The notes beneath the pieces are model-generated. The model was not told the DNA's origin. It ran no database searches and was given only the letters and a program-made list of their open reading frames with translations. A stretch of DNA of 64,000 bases, taken from positions 62,001 through 126,000 of the forward strand of contig CAVOXF010000001.1 in NCBI GenBank assembly GCA_963700375.1, written 5' to 3'. The position numbers were made by a program, and so were the translations under genes. The DNA comes from JAHEEL01 sp963700375 (GTDB lineage: Bacteria > Actinomycetota > Acidimicrobiia > Spongiisociales > UBA5794). This document shows, piece after piece, positions 43,979-52,845 of the stretch (its first letter is position 1; each line of letters opens with the position of its first letter).

Positions 43979-45637
43979 GTGAAACTCGTCGAATGCGTCC
44001 CCAACTTCTCGGAAGGCCGAGACCTTTCAGTGATTGATGCAATCTCCTCCGCGATCGCCGGCGTGGACGGGGTGGAATTGCTCGATGTCGACCCGGGAGC
44101 GGCCACCAACCGCACGGTTGTGACGTTCGTCGGCTCGCCGGAAGCGGCTGAAGAGGCGGCATTTCTCGCCATTGCGAGAGCGGCCGAACTCATCGACATG
44201 ACGAGGCACACAGGTGAACACCCGCGGATGGGCGCAACCGATGTGTGCCCGTTCGTACCGGTCGAGGGCGCGACCATCGACGACTGCATCGACATCGCCC
44301 GTCGGCTCGGAAGCAGGGTCGGAACCGACCTCGGGATTCCCGTCTACCTCTACGAGTACGCAGCGCCCGATGGTCGCCGCTCGCTCGCCGACGCCCGAAG
44401 CGGCGAGTACGAGGGCCTGGCGGCGCGCGCTGACGCACCGGACTTCGGCCCGCCGCTCAATCCCACGGCGGGAGCGACGGCGATCGGAGCCCGACAGTTC
44501 CTTGTCGCCTACAACGTCAACCTCAACACAACCGACCGCAAACTGGCCCATCAGGTCGCGTCTGCGGTTCGGACGCTCGGTACGGCGACGCGCGACGCCG
44601 ATGGGAAGATCATCAAGAACGAAGCCGGAACGACGGTGTTCGCCCCTGGCCGGTTTGAAGAGGTGAAAGGGGTCGGCTGGTACATCGACGAGTACGACCG
44701 AGCTCAGGTGTCCCTGAACCTCACCGACACGTCCGTGGCCCCGATGCACGAGGTGTTCGAGGCCTGCCGAGAGGAGGCCGCGAGCCGTGGCATGCGGGTC
44801 ACCGGATCGGAGATCGTGGGGTTGGTTCCGTTGGGAGCGATGCTCGCGGCAGGCGACTACTACCTCACTGCCCAGGGCCGCTCAACGGCCGTCCCGGAGC
44901 GGGCCCGGGTGAACGCCGCCGTCATGTCGCTCGGCCTCGACGAACTCACCCCGTTTGATCCCGCTGCGAAGATCATCGAGTACCGGTTCCGCATGGCACC
45001 GGACGGGCTGGTCGACCAGACCGTTGCCGCATTCGCCGACGAACTCTCGACGGAATCACCCGCCCCGGGGGGTGGGTCGGTATCGGCGCTCGCCGGTGCG
45101 CTATCCGCCTCCCTCTCGTCGATGGTCGCGGCGCTCACCTTCTCGAAGGCGGGGATGGAGGCGGTCCGTCCTGAGATGGAGTCGACCGGACGCAAGGCCC
45201 AATCGCTGAAGGACTGGTTCCTCTCCGCCGTCGATCGGGACACCGATGCGTTCAACGGTGTGCTTGCCGCAATCAGGATGGCCCGGAACACCGACGATGA
45301 ACGCGCGGCTCGGGATGTCGCGATGTCCACGGCGAATCTCGAAGCGACGATGGTTCCCCTTGGAGTATTGGAGTGCTCGGTCGAGGCCCTCGAACTCGCG
45401 CTCGCCGTAGCCCTCGACGGGAACCCGAATTCGCTGTCGGACGCCGGCGTGGCTGCGGCATGTGCCATCGCCGCGGCCGAGGGTGCGTCCCTGAACGTTC
45501 GGATCAATCTGGATGGCCTGGAGGGTGACGTGTCTGAGATCGTCGAGCGTCACGACGTTGCGCTCACGAAGGCGCGTGATCTCTCGACATGGGCGGCGAA
45601 CACGGTTGCAACACGCATGGCCGAATCATCCGGCTGA
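43979..45637 (+). CDS. Glutamate formiminotransferase / formiminotetrahydrofolate cyclodeaminase
   Basis: 552 aa, GTG start with strong AGGGAGG site. Bifunctional enzyme of histidine degradation and folate one-carbon metabolism. Residues 1-300 are the transferase (ECVPNFSEGRD, HTGEHPRMGATDVCPFVPVE, FLVAYNVNLNT). After a short linker, about 345-552 is the cyclodeaminase (FADELSTESPAPGGGSVSAL). Both halves are complete, so it should channel formimino-THF to methenyl-THF. Confidence 0.94.
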   Translation: MKLVECVPNFSEGRDLSVIDAISSAIAGVDGVELLDVDPGAATNRTVVTFVGSPEAAEEAAFLAIARAAELIDMTRHTGEHPRMGATDVCPFVPVEGATIDDCIDIARRLGSRVGTDLGIPVYLYEYAAPDGRRSLADARSGEYEGLAARADAPDFGPPLNPTAGATAIGARQFLVAYNVNLNTTDRKLAHQVASAVRTLGTATRDADGKIIKNEAGTTVFAPGRFEEVKGVGWYIDEYDRAQVSLNLTDTSVAPMHEVFEACREEAASRGMRVTGSEIVGLVPLGAMLAAGDYYLTAQGRSTAVPERARVNAAVMSLGLDELTPFDPAAKIIEYRFRMAPDGLVDQTVAAFADELSTESPAPGGGSVSALAGALSASLSSMVAALTFSKAGMEAVRPEMESTGRKAQSLKDWFLSAVDRDTDAFNGVLAAIRMARNTDDERAARDVAMSTANLEATMVPLGVLECSVEALELALAVALDGNPNSLSDAGVAAACAIAAAEGASLNVRINLDGLEGDVSEIVERHDVALTKARDLSTWAANTVATRMAESSG

Positions 45638-45673
45638 GGGCCGTGCCGGCCGACCGCCGCCGCGTTCGTGCAG

Positions 45674-46507
45674 CTACCAGCCCAGGTGCACGCCGGTGGC
45701 CGTAATCAGCACAACCATGAGGCCGACCGCCATCTGGGTCCAACCGATGACGCGAGCCTCCACGGGTGGTCGAGTGAGCGATATGACCGCCACGACGCCG
45801 ACGAGTCCGATCGCTGCGACGCTGAGCCGGGGAACGGCGCCGACTGCTGCTGCTACCGCGACCACCGCCGTGCACGCCGCCTCTACGGCGTAGATCTTCG
45901 AGGCTCCCGTCGGCTTGCCCTTCAGTCGGCGGATCTGGCCGCGTACCAGGACGATCGCGGCAACGTCGCGTGCGGCCAACACCAGCCAGAGCCCGAATGC
46001 GGGTGCGAGATCCCACCCGCTGCCGAGGGCGATCGCCGAAACCGTTGCACCCATGGCAATCGATCCCGAAAGCTCAGGAAGGAGGGCCCGGTTCTTGCTG
46101 TGGGCGTCGGCCCGCAATGCATAGAGGGCGAACGGGGCGGCGACCAGCACGGGGATCCAAAATGGACCGTCCGCTGTGAAGAACGCCCCGATCGTGCCGG
46201 CGAGGGCCAGGCCGCCGTAGAGCAGAGCGAAGGCCAGAGCGATGCGGGATCGCGGGAGCCATCGCTTCCGCACGAGGTCGGTCGACACGATCTTGACCGG
46301 TCGTCGAGCGAGAAAGATCCCGAGCGCGGCAGCAGAAAGTTCCCATGCGGTTGCCGACGCCGCCACCAGCAGCCCGAGCACGATCGGTTCGAGCGTGAAC
46401 CCCCACCCCCCGTGCTCCGTCGGAAGCGCGATCGACCGTATGCGTGGACGCACGCCGCGAGCCGACGACTCGGCCTCGGTTTCGTACGATTCGCTGCTGT
46501 CCGTCAC
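45674..46507 (-). CDS. YwiC-like membrane protein
   Basis: 277 aa. Eight or so membrane helices and the family hallmark LPTEHGGWGFTLEPIVLG close to the N-terminus. YwiC family proteins are uncharacterised; in some bacteria they sit near nitrate or terpenoid genes. I start at GTG 46507 (VTDSSESYETEAES); the frame extends further upstream but those residues are coded by a dispersed repeat and are not protein-like. Confidence 0.8.
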   Translation of the reverse strand: MTDSSESYETEAESSARGVRPRIRSIALPTEHGGWGFTLEPIVLGLLVAASATAWELSAAALGIFLARRPVKIVSTDLVRKRWLPRSRIALAFALLYGGLALAGTIGAFFTADGPFWIPVLVAAPFALYALRADAHSKNRALLPELSGSIAMGATVSAIALGSGWDLAPAFGLWLVLAARDVAAIVLVRGQIRRLKGKPTGASKIYAVEAACTAVVAVAAAVGAVPRLSVAAIGLVGVVAVISLTRPPVEARVIGWTQMAVGLMVVLITATGVHLGW

Positions 46508-46548
46508 GGCAGTGATGATATGTAGGGCGTCACCAGCCGCCAGCCTGA

Positions 46549-46604
46549 TTCCTCCCCATTCGGGGGAGGTGGCCCGAGCGAAGCGAGGGACGGAGGGGGT
46601 CACC
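46549..46604 (+). repeat. Dispersed GC-rich repeat with hairpin head
   Basis: CCTCCCC-attcg-GGGGAGG hairpin followed by GGCCCGAGCGAAGCGAGGGA and CGGAGGGGG. This kind of sequence recurs widely in some bacterial genomes; here one clear copy. The remainder of 46605-46758 shows no gene. Confidence 0.45.
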
Positions 46605-46758
46605 ATCTTGCTTCGAGACCGGGAGACCCCTTCCGTCAGCGCCCGGCGGCCCTGCCACCGTCCCCTGAGGTGAAGGAATCGACACGAGCGCCGCAGCCGA
46701 GCGCGCCCGTTCCCCCGCGCAGACGCACCGGTGCAGTGGTGACACAGCAGGACCGGGG

Positions 46759-46764
46759 TACCGT
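46759..46764 (+). promoter_or_regulatory. -10-like box before the ClC gene
   Basis: TACCGT, nine bases before the ATG at 46774; no ribosome-binding site. Same TACCGTTAC string as before the DUF5317 gene. Confidence 0.35.
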
Positions 46765-46773
46765 TACGTCCGT

Positions 46774-48819
46774 ATGGCCAACGTCATCTCCCGCATTCGC
46801 TCGGCGCTTCGCGCGCGCGGTCACACGGCGTTCCTTGCTGCATCGCTCCTCCTCGGGGTCCTCGTAGGCATCGGAGCGGCGCTGCTCGTGCGGGCCATGG
46901 AGCTCGTCGCCGACGGTGTCACCGAGATCGACCTGTTCTTCGGTCTCGGCAAGTACATCTTCCTGGTCTCGATCCCGCTCGGCCTGCTGGCCGCGTGGTC
47001 GCTCAATCGTTGGCTCGGACCGGATGTCTCCGGCGGCGGTGTTGCGGAGACCATGGTGGGACTCAACCTCGAGGGTGGCTACCTCCAGACCAAGCTCGTT
47101 CCCGCGAAGATCGTGGCCACCGCCGCCACGCTCGGCACCGGCGGATCGGGCGGTCGAGAGGGACCGATCGTCCTCATCGGCGGTGCGATCGGGTCTTCTC
47201 TCGCCAGGTACACCCGCTTCGGGATCGATCAGGTGAAGAGCCTCGTGGCTGCCGGTGCCGCTGCCGGCATCGGTGCAAGCTTCAACGCTCCGATCGCCGG
47301 GATGATGTTCGCACTCGAAGTCATCCTGGGTTCGTTCGCGATCCGCCATGTGAGTGCGATCGTCGTCACGTCGGTGGCGGCCGCGGTCACGACCCACGCG
47401 CTCGTCGGCGAAGAAACGTTCCTCCGTTCTCCTGCCTACGAGCTGAGCGACCCGCTCCAGCTGATTCTCTATGCGCTGCTTGCTGTTCTCGCCGTCTTGT
47501 TCGCCACGTTCTTCCTCAGGGTCCTCGACCGGACGAGCGTCGTCCGCCTCGCCTCCCGGATCCCATCGTGGATGCTCCCGGTGCTGATGGGCGTCGCTGT
47601 TGCGCTTATCGGCCTCATCTACCCGGAGACGCTTGGGACCGGTCAGCAGTTCCTCACCAGACTCCTCGCCCTGCGCAATCCCGGGGATTTCGTGTGGTGG
47701 GCTCTGTTCCTCATCGCGGCGCTGAAGGCCGTGACGGCCGCGCTCACCCGCAAGGGCGGTGGATCAGCCGGGACCTTCATGCCGGCTCTGGTGATCGGTG
47801 GCGCGGTCGGCGCCGGGTTCGCGATCCTGATCGATCCGATTTGGTCATTCTCCCGTATCGACCCCGGGGCATTCGCTCTCGTCGGGATGGCGGCAGCGCT
47901 TGCGGCCACCGCACGGGCACCGCTCACGGCGGTGATTCTCGTCTTCGAGCTGACCGGGAGCTACGGACTCGTGCTGCCGCTGATGCTCGCGGCCGCCCTC
48001 GCCACGCTGATCGCCGATCGAATACACCCCGAGTCCGCCTACACGATGAGCCTTGCCAGGAAGGGCATCCGCCTGCCAAAGGCGGAGGACATCGACCTGC
48101 TCGATACCGTCGACGTGGGCGAGGTCATGTCGGACATCGATGCGATCGCCACCCCCTCGATGTCGATGTCGGAGTTCGAGACCATGCTCGACCGCACGCG
48201 ACACCACGGCATGCCGGTGGTCCTGGATCGCGACCTCGTCGGTGTCATCAGCGTGACCGACCTCGAACGGGTCTCCGGACGAGAGGCGGAGACGACCGTC
48301 GGCGACGAGATGTCGCCGCATCCGATCACCGTCACCCCCGATCTCCCCGTCTCGGTGGCCCTGGCACGGATGGCATCGCTGGGCCTCGGCCGCCTACCCG
48401 TCGTAGCTGACGAAGACCCGACGCGCCTCGTCGGGATGTTCCGACGCGAATCAGTCGTTCGGGCCTACCACCACGCGCTCGGCCTGGCGACTGGTCGGGA
48501 GCTCTACCGCGACCGCGTCAAGGTCCGGACGCAGCCCGGCGCGGCGTTCTTCGAAGCCCTGGTGAGGCGTGGCACGCCGATCGTGGGCTGGCGAGTGAAG
48601 GACGTGCAGTGGCCGAACGGCGCAATCCTCGTCTCGATCCGGAGGGGATCGTCGGTCTTGATCCCTCACGGCGAGACGGTGATCAAGGTCGGTGACACGA
48701 TCACCGTGTTCGGCACCGGGGAGTCACGAGAAGACCTCGGCTTTCTCCTGGAGCCGACCCGCGACGCAACCGGCGAATTCCTACGACCGCCCGTCGGTGG
48801 CTCCGAGGCCACCAAGTAG
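46774..48819 (+). CDS. ClC-family chloride channel/antiporter with CBS and TrkA-C domains
   Basis: 681 aa. ClC membrane domain (about 15-430) with the selectivity motifs GTGGSGGREGPIVLIG (external Glu present) and GGSAGTFMPALVIGG. A CBS pair follows (about 445-570: VGEVMSDIDAIA, VGDEMSPHPITVTPDLPVSV) and a C-terminal TrkA-C/RCK-like domain (about 580-670: GWRVKDVQWPNGAILVSIRR). The soluble part probably senses nucleotide or other ligands. Presence of the gating Glu leaves both channel and Cl-/H+ exchange possible. Confidence 0.93.
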   Translation: MANVISRIRSALRARGHTAFLAASLLLGVLVGIGAALLVRAMELVADGVTEIDLFFGLGKYIFLVSIPLGLLAAWSLNRWLGPDVSGGGVAETMVGLNLEGGYLQTKLVPAKIVATAATLGTGGSGGREGPIVLIGGAIGSSLARYTRFGIDQVKSLVAAGAAAGIGASFNAPIAGMMFALEVILGSFAIRHVSAIVVTSVAAAVTTHALVGEETFLRSPAYELSDPLQLILYALLAVLAVLFATFFLRVLDRTSVVRLASRIPSWMLPVLMGVAVALIGLIYPETLGTGQQFLTRLLALRNPGDFVWWALFLIAALKAVTAALTRKGGGSAGTFMPALVIGGAVGAGFAILIDPIWSFSRIDPGAFALVGMAAALAATARAPLTAVILVFELTGSYGLVLPLMLAAALATLIADRIHPESAYTMSLARKGIRLPKAEDIDLLDTVDVGEVMSDIDAIATPSMSMSEFETMLDRTRHHGMPVVLDRDLVGVISVTDLERVSGREAETTVGDEMSPHPITVTPDLPVSVALARMASLGLGRLPVVADEDPTRLVGMFRRESVVRAYHHALGLATGRELYRDRVKVRTQPGAAFFEALVRRGTPIVGWRVKDVQWPNGAILVSIRRGSSVLIPHGETVIKVGDTITVFGTGESREDLGFLLEPTRDATGEFLRPPVGGSEATK

Positions 48820-48831
48820 GCGACCGAGCGA

Positions 48832-49476
48832 TCAGATCGCGTCGGTGACGAGAACCGCCCGTTCCTGCGAGATCAAGCCGGCAGGGATCGTGGTGTCTCC
48901 CGCCATCAGCCGTCTGACCATCCCGGCCTTGTCGGCACCCTTGACGATCCAGACGATCAATCCTGCACGGTCGAGCGTTGGGCGGGTCAGTGTCATCCGG
49001 CGGTATCCCCGATACGAGTCCGTGACGACTACCGATCGATCCTCGACCAGCAGCCCCGCGTCGAACGGCACGAGCGACGCCGTGTGTCCGTCATCACCGA
49101 GACCGAGGTGGACCACGTCGAGAGACGGCGGAAGCTCAGCTGCGTACCAGTCGGCGGCGGCCGCGAGATCCGGGGCGTCGACCGGCATCGGATGCGCCGT
49201 CGCCGGCACACGGTCGAGCAGCGTCGCCAAGAGGCCTGTCAGGTTTCGGTCGGCACTCCCCCGCGGGGCCACCCGCTCATCAACCTGGAATACGTCCACC
49301 GCCGACCACGGAATCGCCGCTTCGCTCAGGCGATCGAAAACCGGCCACGGCGTGCTCCCACCGGAGACGGCGAACGTCGCTCCCCCGTTGATCGCGATCC
49401 TGGCCAGAAGCTCCTCGCCGATCACGTCCGCGGCCACAGCCGCCAGATCCGGACCTGCGTCGATAACACGCAACAT
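48832..49476 (-). CDS. pgl: 6-phosphogluconolactonase
   Basis: 214 aa from the ATG at 49476. Second step of the oxidative pentose phosphate pathway. NagB-like fold with FAVSGGSTPWPVFDRL, VFQVDERVAPRGSADRN and LGLGDDGHTASLVPFD. Divergent from zwf, with 111 bp between, so the two consecutive pathway enzymes share a control region. Convergent with the ClC gene. Confidence 0.94.
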   Translation of the reverse strand: MLRVIDAGPDLAAVAADVIGEELLARIAINGGATFAVSGGSTPWPVFDRLSEAAIPWSAVDVFQVDERVAPRGSADRNLTGLLATLLDRVPATAHPMPVDAPDLAAAADWYAAELPPSLDVVHLGLGDDGHTASLVPFDAGLLVEDRSVVVTDSYRGYRRMTLTRPTLDRAGLIVWIVKGADKAGMVRRLMAGDTTIPAGLISQERAVLVTDAI

Positions 49477-49587
49477 GATTCTGTGGCCCTTCCTGTCGCC
49501 GACACCGTAGAGCCCGGCATCGCTTCCGTCAGAGTACTGATGCAGTCGATGAGACAATGGACCGAGTCGAACACCGTGAGGCGCGAC

Positions 49588-51054
49588 GTGAATCCGATCA
49601 TGAAGTCCGAAGACCGCCCCCATCTCTTCGTCATCTTCGGCGGTACCGGGGACCTTGCCCGACGGAAGCTGCTCCCCTCGATACACGACCTGATCGCTGA
49701 AACCGACATCGCGGACGACTGCGTGATCCTCGGCGTCGGGTCCGGCGCGTTCGATGACGAAACGTATCGGGCCTGGGCTCGGGAGGCACTCCGCGATGCG
49801 GGGGGGCCCGATGCCGGACTGGATGCGTGGATCGACGACAGCGTTCACTTCGAGCGACTCGACCGTGACACGAGTTCGTTCGGCTCGCTTCGCAGGCGCA
49901 TCGAGGCGATCGAGAAGGAACACGCACTGCCGGGGAACCGGGCGTTCTACCTCGCGGTGCCTCCGTCGTCGTTCCCGTCGACGATCGATCGGCTCGGGGA
50001 ATCCGGTCTGAGCGAGAGCCCCGGGTGGACGCGCCTGGTGATCGAGAAACCGTTCGGGACGGATTCGGCGTCGGCCCGAGAACTGAACACCCTCGTTCAT
50101 CGCTGGTTCGACGAGTCACAGGTGTATCGCATCGACCACTATCTGGGCAAGGAGACGGTCCAGAATCTGCTCACCTTCCGGTTCTCGAACCCGATGTTCG
50201 AGAGCGTGTGGAACCGGGACCGGGTCGAGTCGATCGAGATCACCGTCGCCGAGGACCTCGGGATCGGTACCAGAGCCGGCTACTACGAAACAGCCGGAGT
50301 GCTTCGCGACATGGTGCAGAACCATCTCACTCAAGTACTGGCCCTCGTTGCGATGGAACCGCCGATCTCGTTCGACGCCGAACAGATCCGAAACGAGAAG
50401 GTCAAGGTCATCAAGGCGATCGCGCCGATCCAACCCCAGGACGTCGTCTTCGGGCAATACGAGGCCGGCGCCATCGATGGGGAACCGGTCGCGGCGTATC
50501 GCGGCGAGGTCGGAGTCGACCCGACGTCCGAGACTCCGACCTTCGTGGACATCCGGCTCGAGGTCGATACCTGGCGGTGGCAGGGCGTCCCGTTCTACCT
50601 GCGGTCCGGCAAACGTCTCCCGCAGCGAATCACGCAGATCGCCGTGGCCTTCCGACGGCCACCGTTGTGCATCTTCCATGGGCACCGTGACGGGTGTGAC
50701 ATCGACCCGAACGTGCTCCTGATCACCCTGCAACCAGACGAAGGATTCACACTCCGCTTCAACGTGAAGGCGCCCGGTGAGCCAATGATGATCGAGTCGC
50801 AGGCGCTGCGGTTCAGCCATGACGATGTCTACGGCCAGCTCCCGGAGGCGTACCGGGCACTGATCCAGGACGTCATCGAAGGCGACCAGACCCTGTTCGT
50901 CCGTTCCGACGAGGCGGAGGCGTCCTGGCATGTCTACGACCCGATCCTCGACCTCAATGCCGAGGTTCACCCGTATGAAGCCGGCACCTGGGGTCCCGCC
51001 GTCCGTGATGCGTCCCTCGCCCTCGGAGCCACCTCCTGGATCGCTGACGACTGA
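49588..51054 (+). CDS. zwf: Glucose-6-phosphate 1-dehydrogenase
   Basis: 488 aa. Oxidises glucose-6-phosphate with NADP. Coenzyme fingerprint FVIFGGTGDLARRKLLPS, EKPFGTD and substrate motif RIDHYLGKETVQN. I choose the GTG at 49588, which has GAGG six bases upstream, rather than the ATG at 49600. Divergent from pgl. Together with tal and pgi elsewhere in the window it covers much of the pentose phosphate route; gnd is not here. Confidence 0.95.
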   Translation: MNPIMKSEDRPHLFVIFGGTGDLARRKLLPSIHDLIAETDIADDCVILGVGSGAFDDETYRAWAREALRDAGGPDAGLDAWIDDSVHFERLDRDTSSFGSLRRRIEAIEKEHALPGNRAFYLAVPPSSFPSTIDRLGESGLSESPGWTRLVIEKPFGTDSASARELNTLVHRWFDESQVYRIDHYLGKETVQNLLTFRFSNPMFESVWNRDRVESIEITVAEDLGIGTRAGYYETAGVLRDMVQNHLTQVLALVAMEPPISFDAEQIRNEKVKVIKAIAPIQPQDVVFGQYEAGAIDGEPVAAYRGEVGVDPTSETPTFVDIRLEVDTWRWQGVPFYLRSGKRLPQRITQIAVAFRRPPLCIFHGHRDGCDIDPNVLLITLQPDEGFTLRFNVKAPGEPMMIESQALRFSHDDVYGQLPEAYRALIQDVIEGDQTLFVRSDEAEASWHVYDPILDLNAEVHPYEAGTWGPAVRDASLALGATSWIADD

Positions 51055-51058
51055 AGGC

Positions 51059-51796
51059 TCACATCACCTGGACGATGTCGGCTTCTGCGAACAGGGGCCC
51101 GACGGCCAGGCCGAGGTAGGTCGCGTACAACTCCGGAGGCACGCTGATATCGGCGAGGTAGAGGTCGCCGACGTTGTACTCGACACCGGGCGCTCGCAGC
51201 CCCGCTTTGGGGAGCGCAAGCGTCATGGTGGCGGTCGCGCGAATTGCGGGGTCGAAGACCACGCCGGTCGTAGTGTCGACGCCTGACGGGGCGTCAAGCG
51301 ACAGCACGGGGGCGATCGATTCGTTGGCCCACCGGATCAGGCTCGCGGCAACGCCGCCGGGGGCACCGTTCAGGCTGTAGCCGATCAAGCCGTCGAGGAT
51401 GAGATCGCGGGGTCCGAGCACGTCCACGGCTTCTGCGGAGCCAACACGAATACCCATCCGTCGAACGATCGAGAGTTGGGATCGAGGCACCGGAGCGAAG
51501 GCATCATCGGGTCCGGTGGCGAGCACCGTGACGTCGGCTCCGTAGTTGTGAAGCCGCCGTGCCGCGACGAGCACGCCGCCGCCGTTGCCTCCCGTCCCCG
51601 CGAGTACCACCACACGACGCTCTCGCGCGTCGCCACCCAGGAAGCGTTCGCGAGCGAGATTCGCCAGACCTCGACCCGCATTCTCCATCATCCGAACGAG
51701 ATCGATTCCATAGTCCTCGATCATGGCGCGATCGACCTCGACCATCTGATCGGTCGTGAGGTGTGGTGCCTTGGAGCTACCAATGGAGGGGATCAT
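51059..51796 (-). CDS. nnrE: NAD(P)H-hydrate epimerase (YjeF N-terminal domain only)
   Basis: 245 aa. Repairs R-NAD(P)HX to the S form. YjeF-N features: MVEVDRAMIEDYGIDLVRMM, ENAGR, VVLAGTGGNGGGVLVAARRL, DGLIGYSLNGAP and LDAPSGVDTTTG. The ADP/ATP-dependent dehydratase half found fused in many bacteria is absent. The usual catalytic Asp site is in LDGLIGYSL. The start codon lies inside a short upstream frame with a better ribosome-binding site. Confidence 0.9.
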   Translation of the reverse strand: MIPSIGSSKAPHLTTDQMVEVDRAMIEDYGIDLVRMMENAGRGLANLARERFLGGDARERRVVVLAGTGGNGGGVLVAARRLHNYGADVTVLATGPDDAFAPVPRSQLSIVRRMGIRVGSAEAVDVLGPRDLILDGLIGYSLNGAPGGVAASLIRWANESIAPVLSLDAPSGVDTTTGVVFDPAIRATATMTLALPKAGLRAPGVEYNVGDLYLADISVPPELYATYLGLAVGPLFAEADIVQVM

Positions 51797-51866
51797 GCGA
51801 CTCCTTCAGCAGGGAAACGCCGCAATCGTAGGCGGGCGCCAAGACGCGGGTGAGCGTTGCTGTCAT
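51777..51866 (-). CDS. Short upstream frame overlapping the nnrE start, 29 aa
   Basis: ATG at 51866 follows GAGAGGAGAAGATC, a stronger ribosome-binding site than any before nnrE. It encodes 29 residues (ending SLLKESHDPLHW) and stops 20 bp inside nnrE in another frame. This looks like a leader peptide for translational coupling, or a chance frame. No homology recognised. Confidence 0.35.
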   Translation of the reverse strand: MTATLTRVLAPAYDCGVSLLKESHDPLHW

Positions 51867-51982
51867 GATCTTCTCCTCTCAGCTTCCCACTCCCGCCAAC
51901 CTCACGCGAAACCAGATCAAGACGAGAATGTCGCCTGGAAGACTGTTGGTGTCGGGCGTCTGGACTCATCTTCCGGTCCAGG

Positions 51983-52050
51983 CTCCCAGAGGCCCCCCTG
52001 CTTCTTCGCCGGCGCTCCTCCGTGTCCTCCGGGCCTTTCGGCCGGGGGGA
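51983..52050 (+). repeat. Dispersed GC-rich repeat, same family as 3298-3580
   Basis: CCCAGAGGCCCCCCTGCTTC and GGCGCTCCTCCGTGTCC match the tandem-repeat core near 3370-3430, ending in the CCGGGCC-tttc-GGCCGGG hairpin and GGGGGAC. It ends right at the deoD stop codon, so it may serve as its terminator. Confidence 0.65.
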
Positions 52051-52053
52051 CAT

Positions 52054-52764
52054 TCAGATCTTCAGTGTTGCCTCAAGGGCAACGACCACCATCTCGTCGA
52101 GGGTCTGCTCGCGCTCGGTGGAGCTCAGGCCATCGTCACCCTCGACCATGTCGGTCACGGCAAGGATGGCGGCGGCAGCGACATCGTGTTCAGCCGCGAC
52201 GGCGAAGAGCCCGGCGGCCTCCATCTCAACCGCGAGGATGCCCATCTTGCGTGCAAGAGCGAGGAACTCAGGTTGCGGGTGGTAGAACTGGTCGGAACTG
52301 ATGATGCCGCCCACTCGAACCGCCGTCTCCCGATGCTCGGCGGTCTCGACCAGCAGCCGAGTGAGACCGAAGTCTGCGATCGCTGCGAAGTCGAAGCCAC
52401 CGAACCGCACCCGGTTGGCGCTTGAATCGGTTGAGGCACCGACAGCGACCACAAGGTCACGAATGTCGAGATCTGCGGCGACTGCACCCGCCGTACCGAC
52501 ACGGATCAGCGACGTGACTCCGTAGGTGCGGATCAACTCGGTTGCATAGATCAAGGTCGATGGGATCCCCATGCCGGTGCCCATCACGGAGACCCGCCGC
52601 CCGCGGTAGATCCCGGTGTAGCCCTCCATGTTCCGCACGGCCGTGACCATCTCGGCGCCCTCGAGATACCGCTCGGCGATGGAGCGGGCACGGAGCGGAT
52701 CCCCGGGGAGGAGGCACACGTCGGAGAAGTCGTCGGGCGCTGCGGAGATATGGGGAGTTGGCAT
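52054..52764 (-). CDS. deoD: Purine-nucleoside phosphorylase, DeoD type
   Basis: 236 aa. Phosphorolysis of purine nucleosides in salvage. Features: VCLLPGDPLRARSIAERYLE, GMGIPSTLIYATEL, LIRVGTAGAV, and the substrate-binding AVEMEAAGLFAVAAEH, followed by AVTDMVEGDD where the hexameric type has the catalytic Asp. Complete; starts MPTPHISAAP. Confidence 0.95.
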   Translation of the reverse strand: MPTPHISAAPDDFSDVCLLPGDPLRARSIAERYLEGAEMVTAVRNMEGYTGIYRGRRVSVMGTGMGIPSTLIYATELIRTYGVTSLIRVGTAGAVAADLDIRDLVVAVGASTDSSANRVRFGGFDFAAIADFGLTRLLVETAEHRETAVRVGGIISSDQFYHPQPEFLALARKMGILAVEMEAAGLFAVAAEHDVAAAAILAVTDMVEGDDGLSSTEREQTLDEMVVVALEATLKI

Positions 52765-52845
52765 GCCCCGAGCCTATACGCGGACACCCCGCGGCCGCGG
52801 AGCCTCGACGGCGTATGATCGAAGGGCCGGACCAACGCGCGAACC

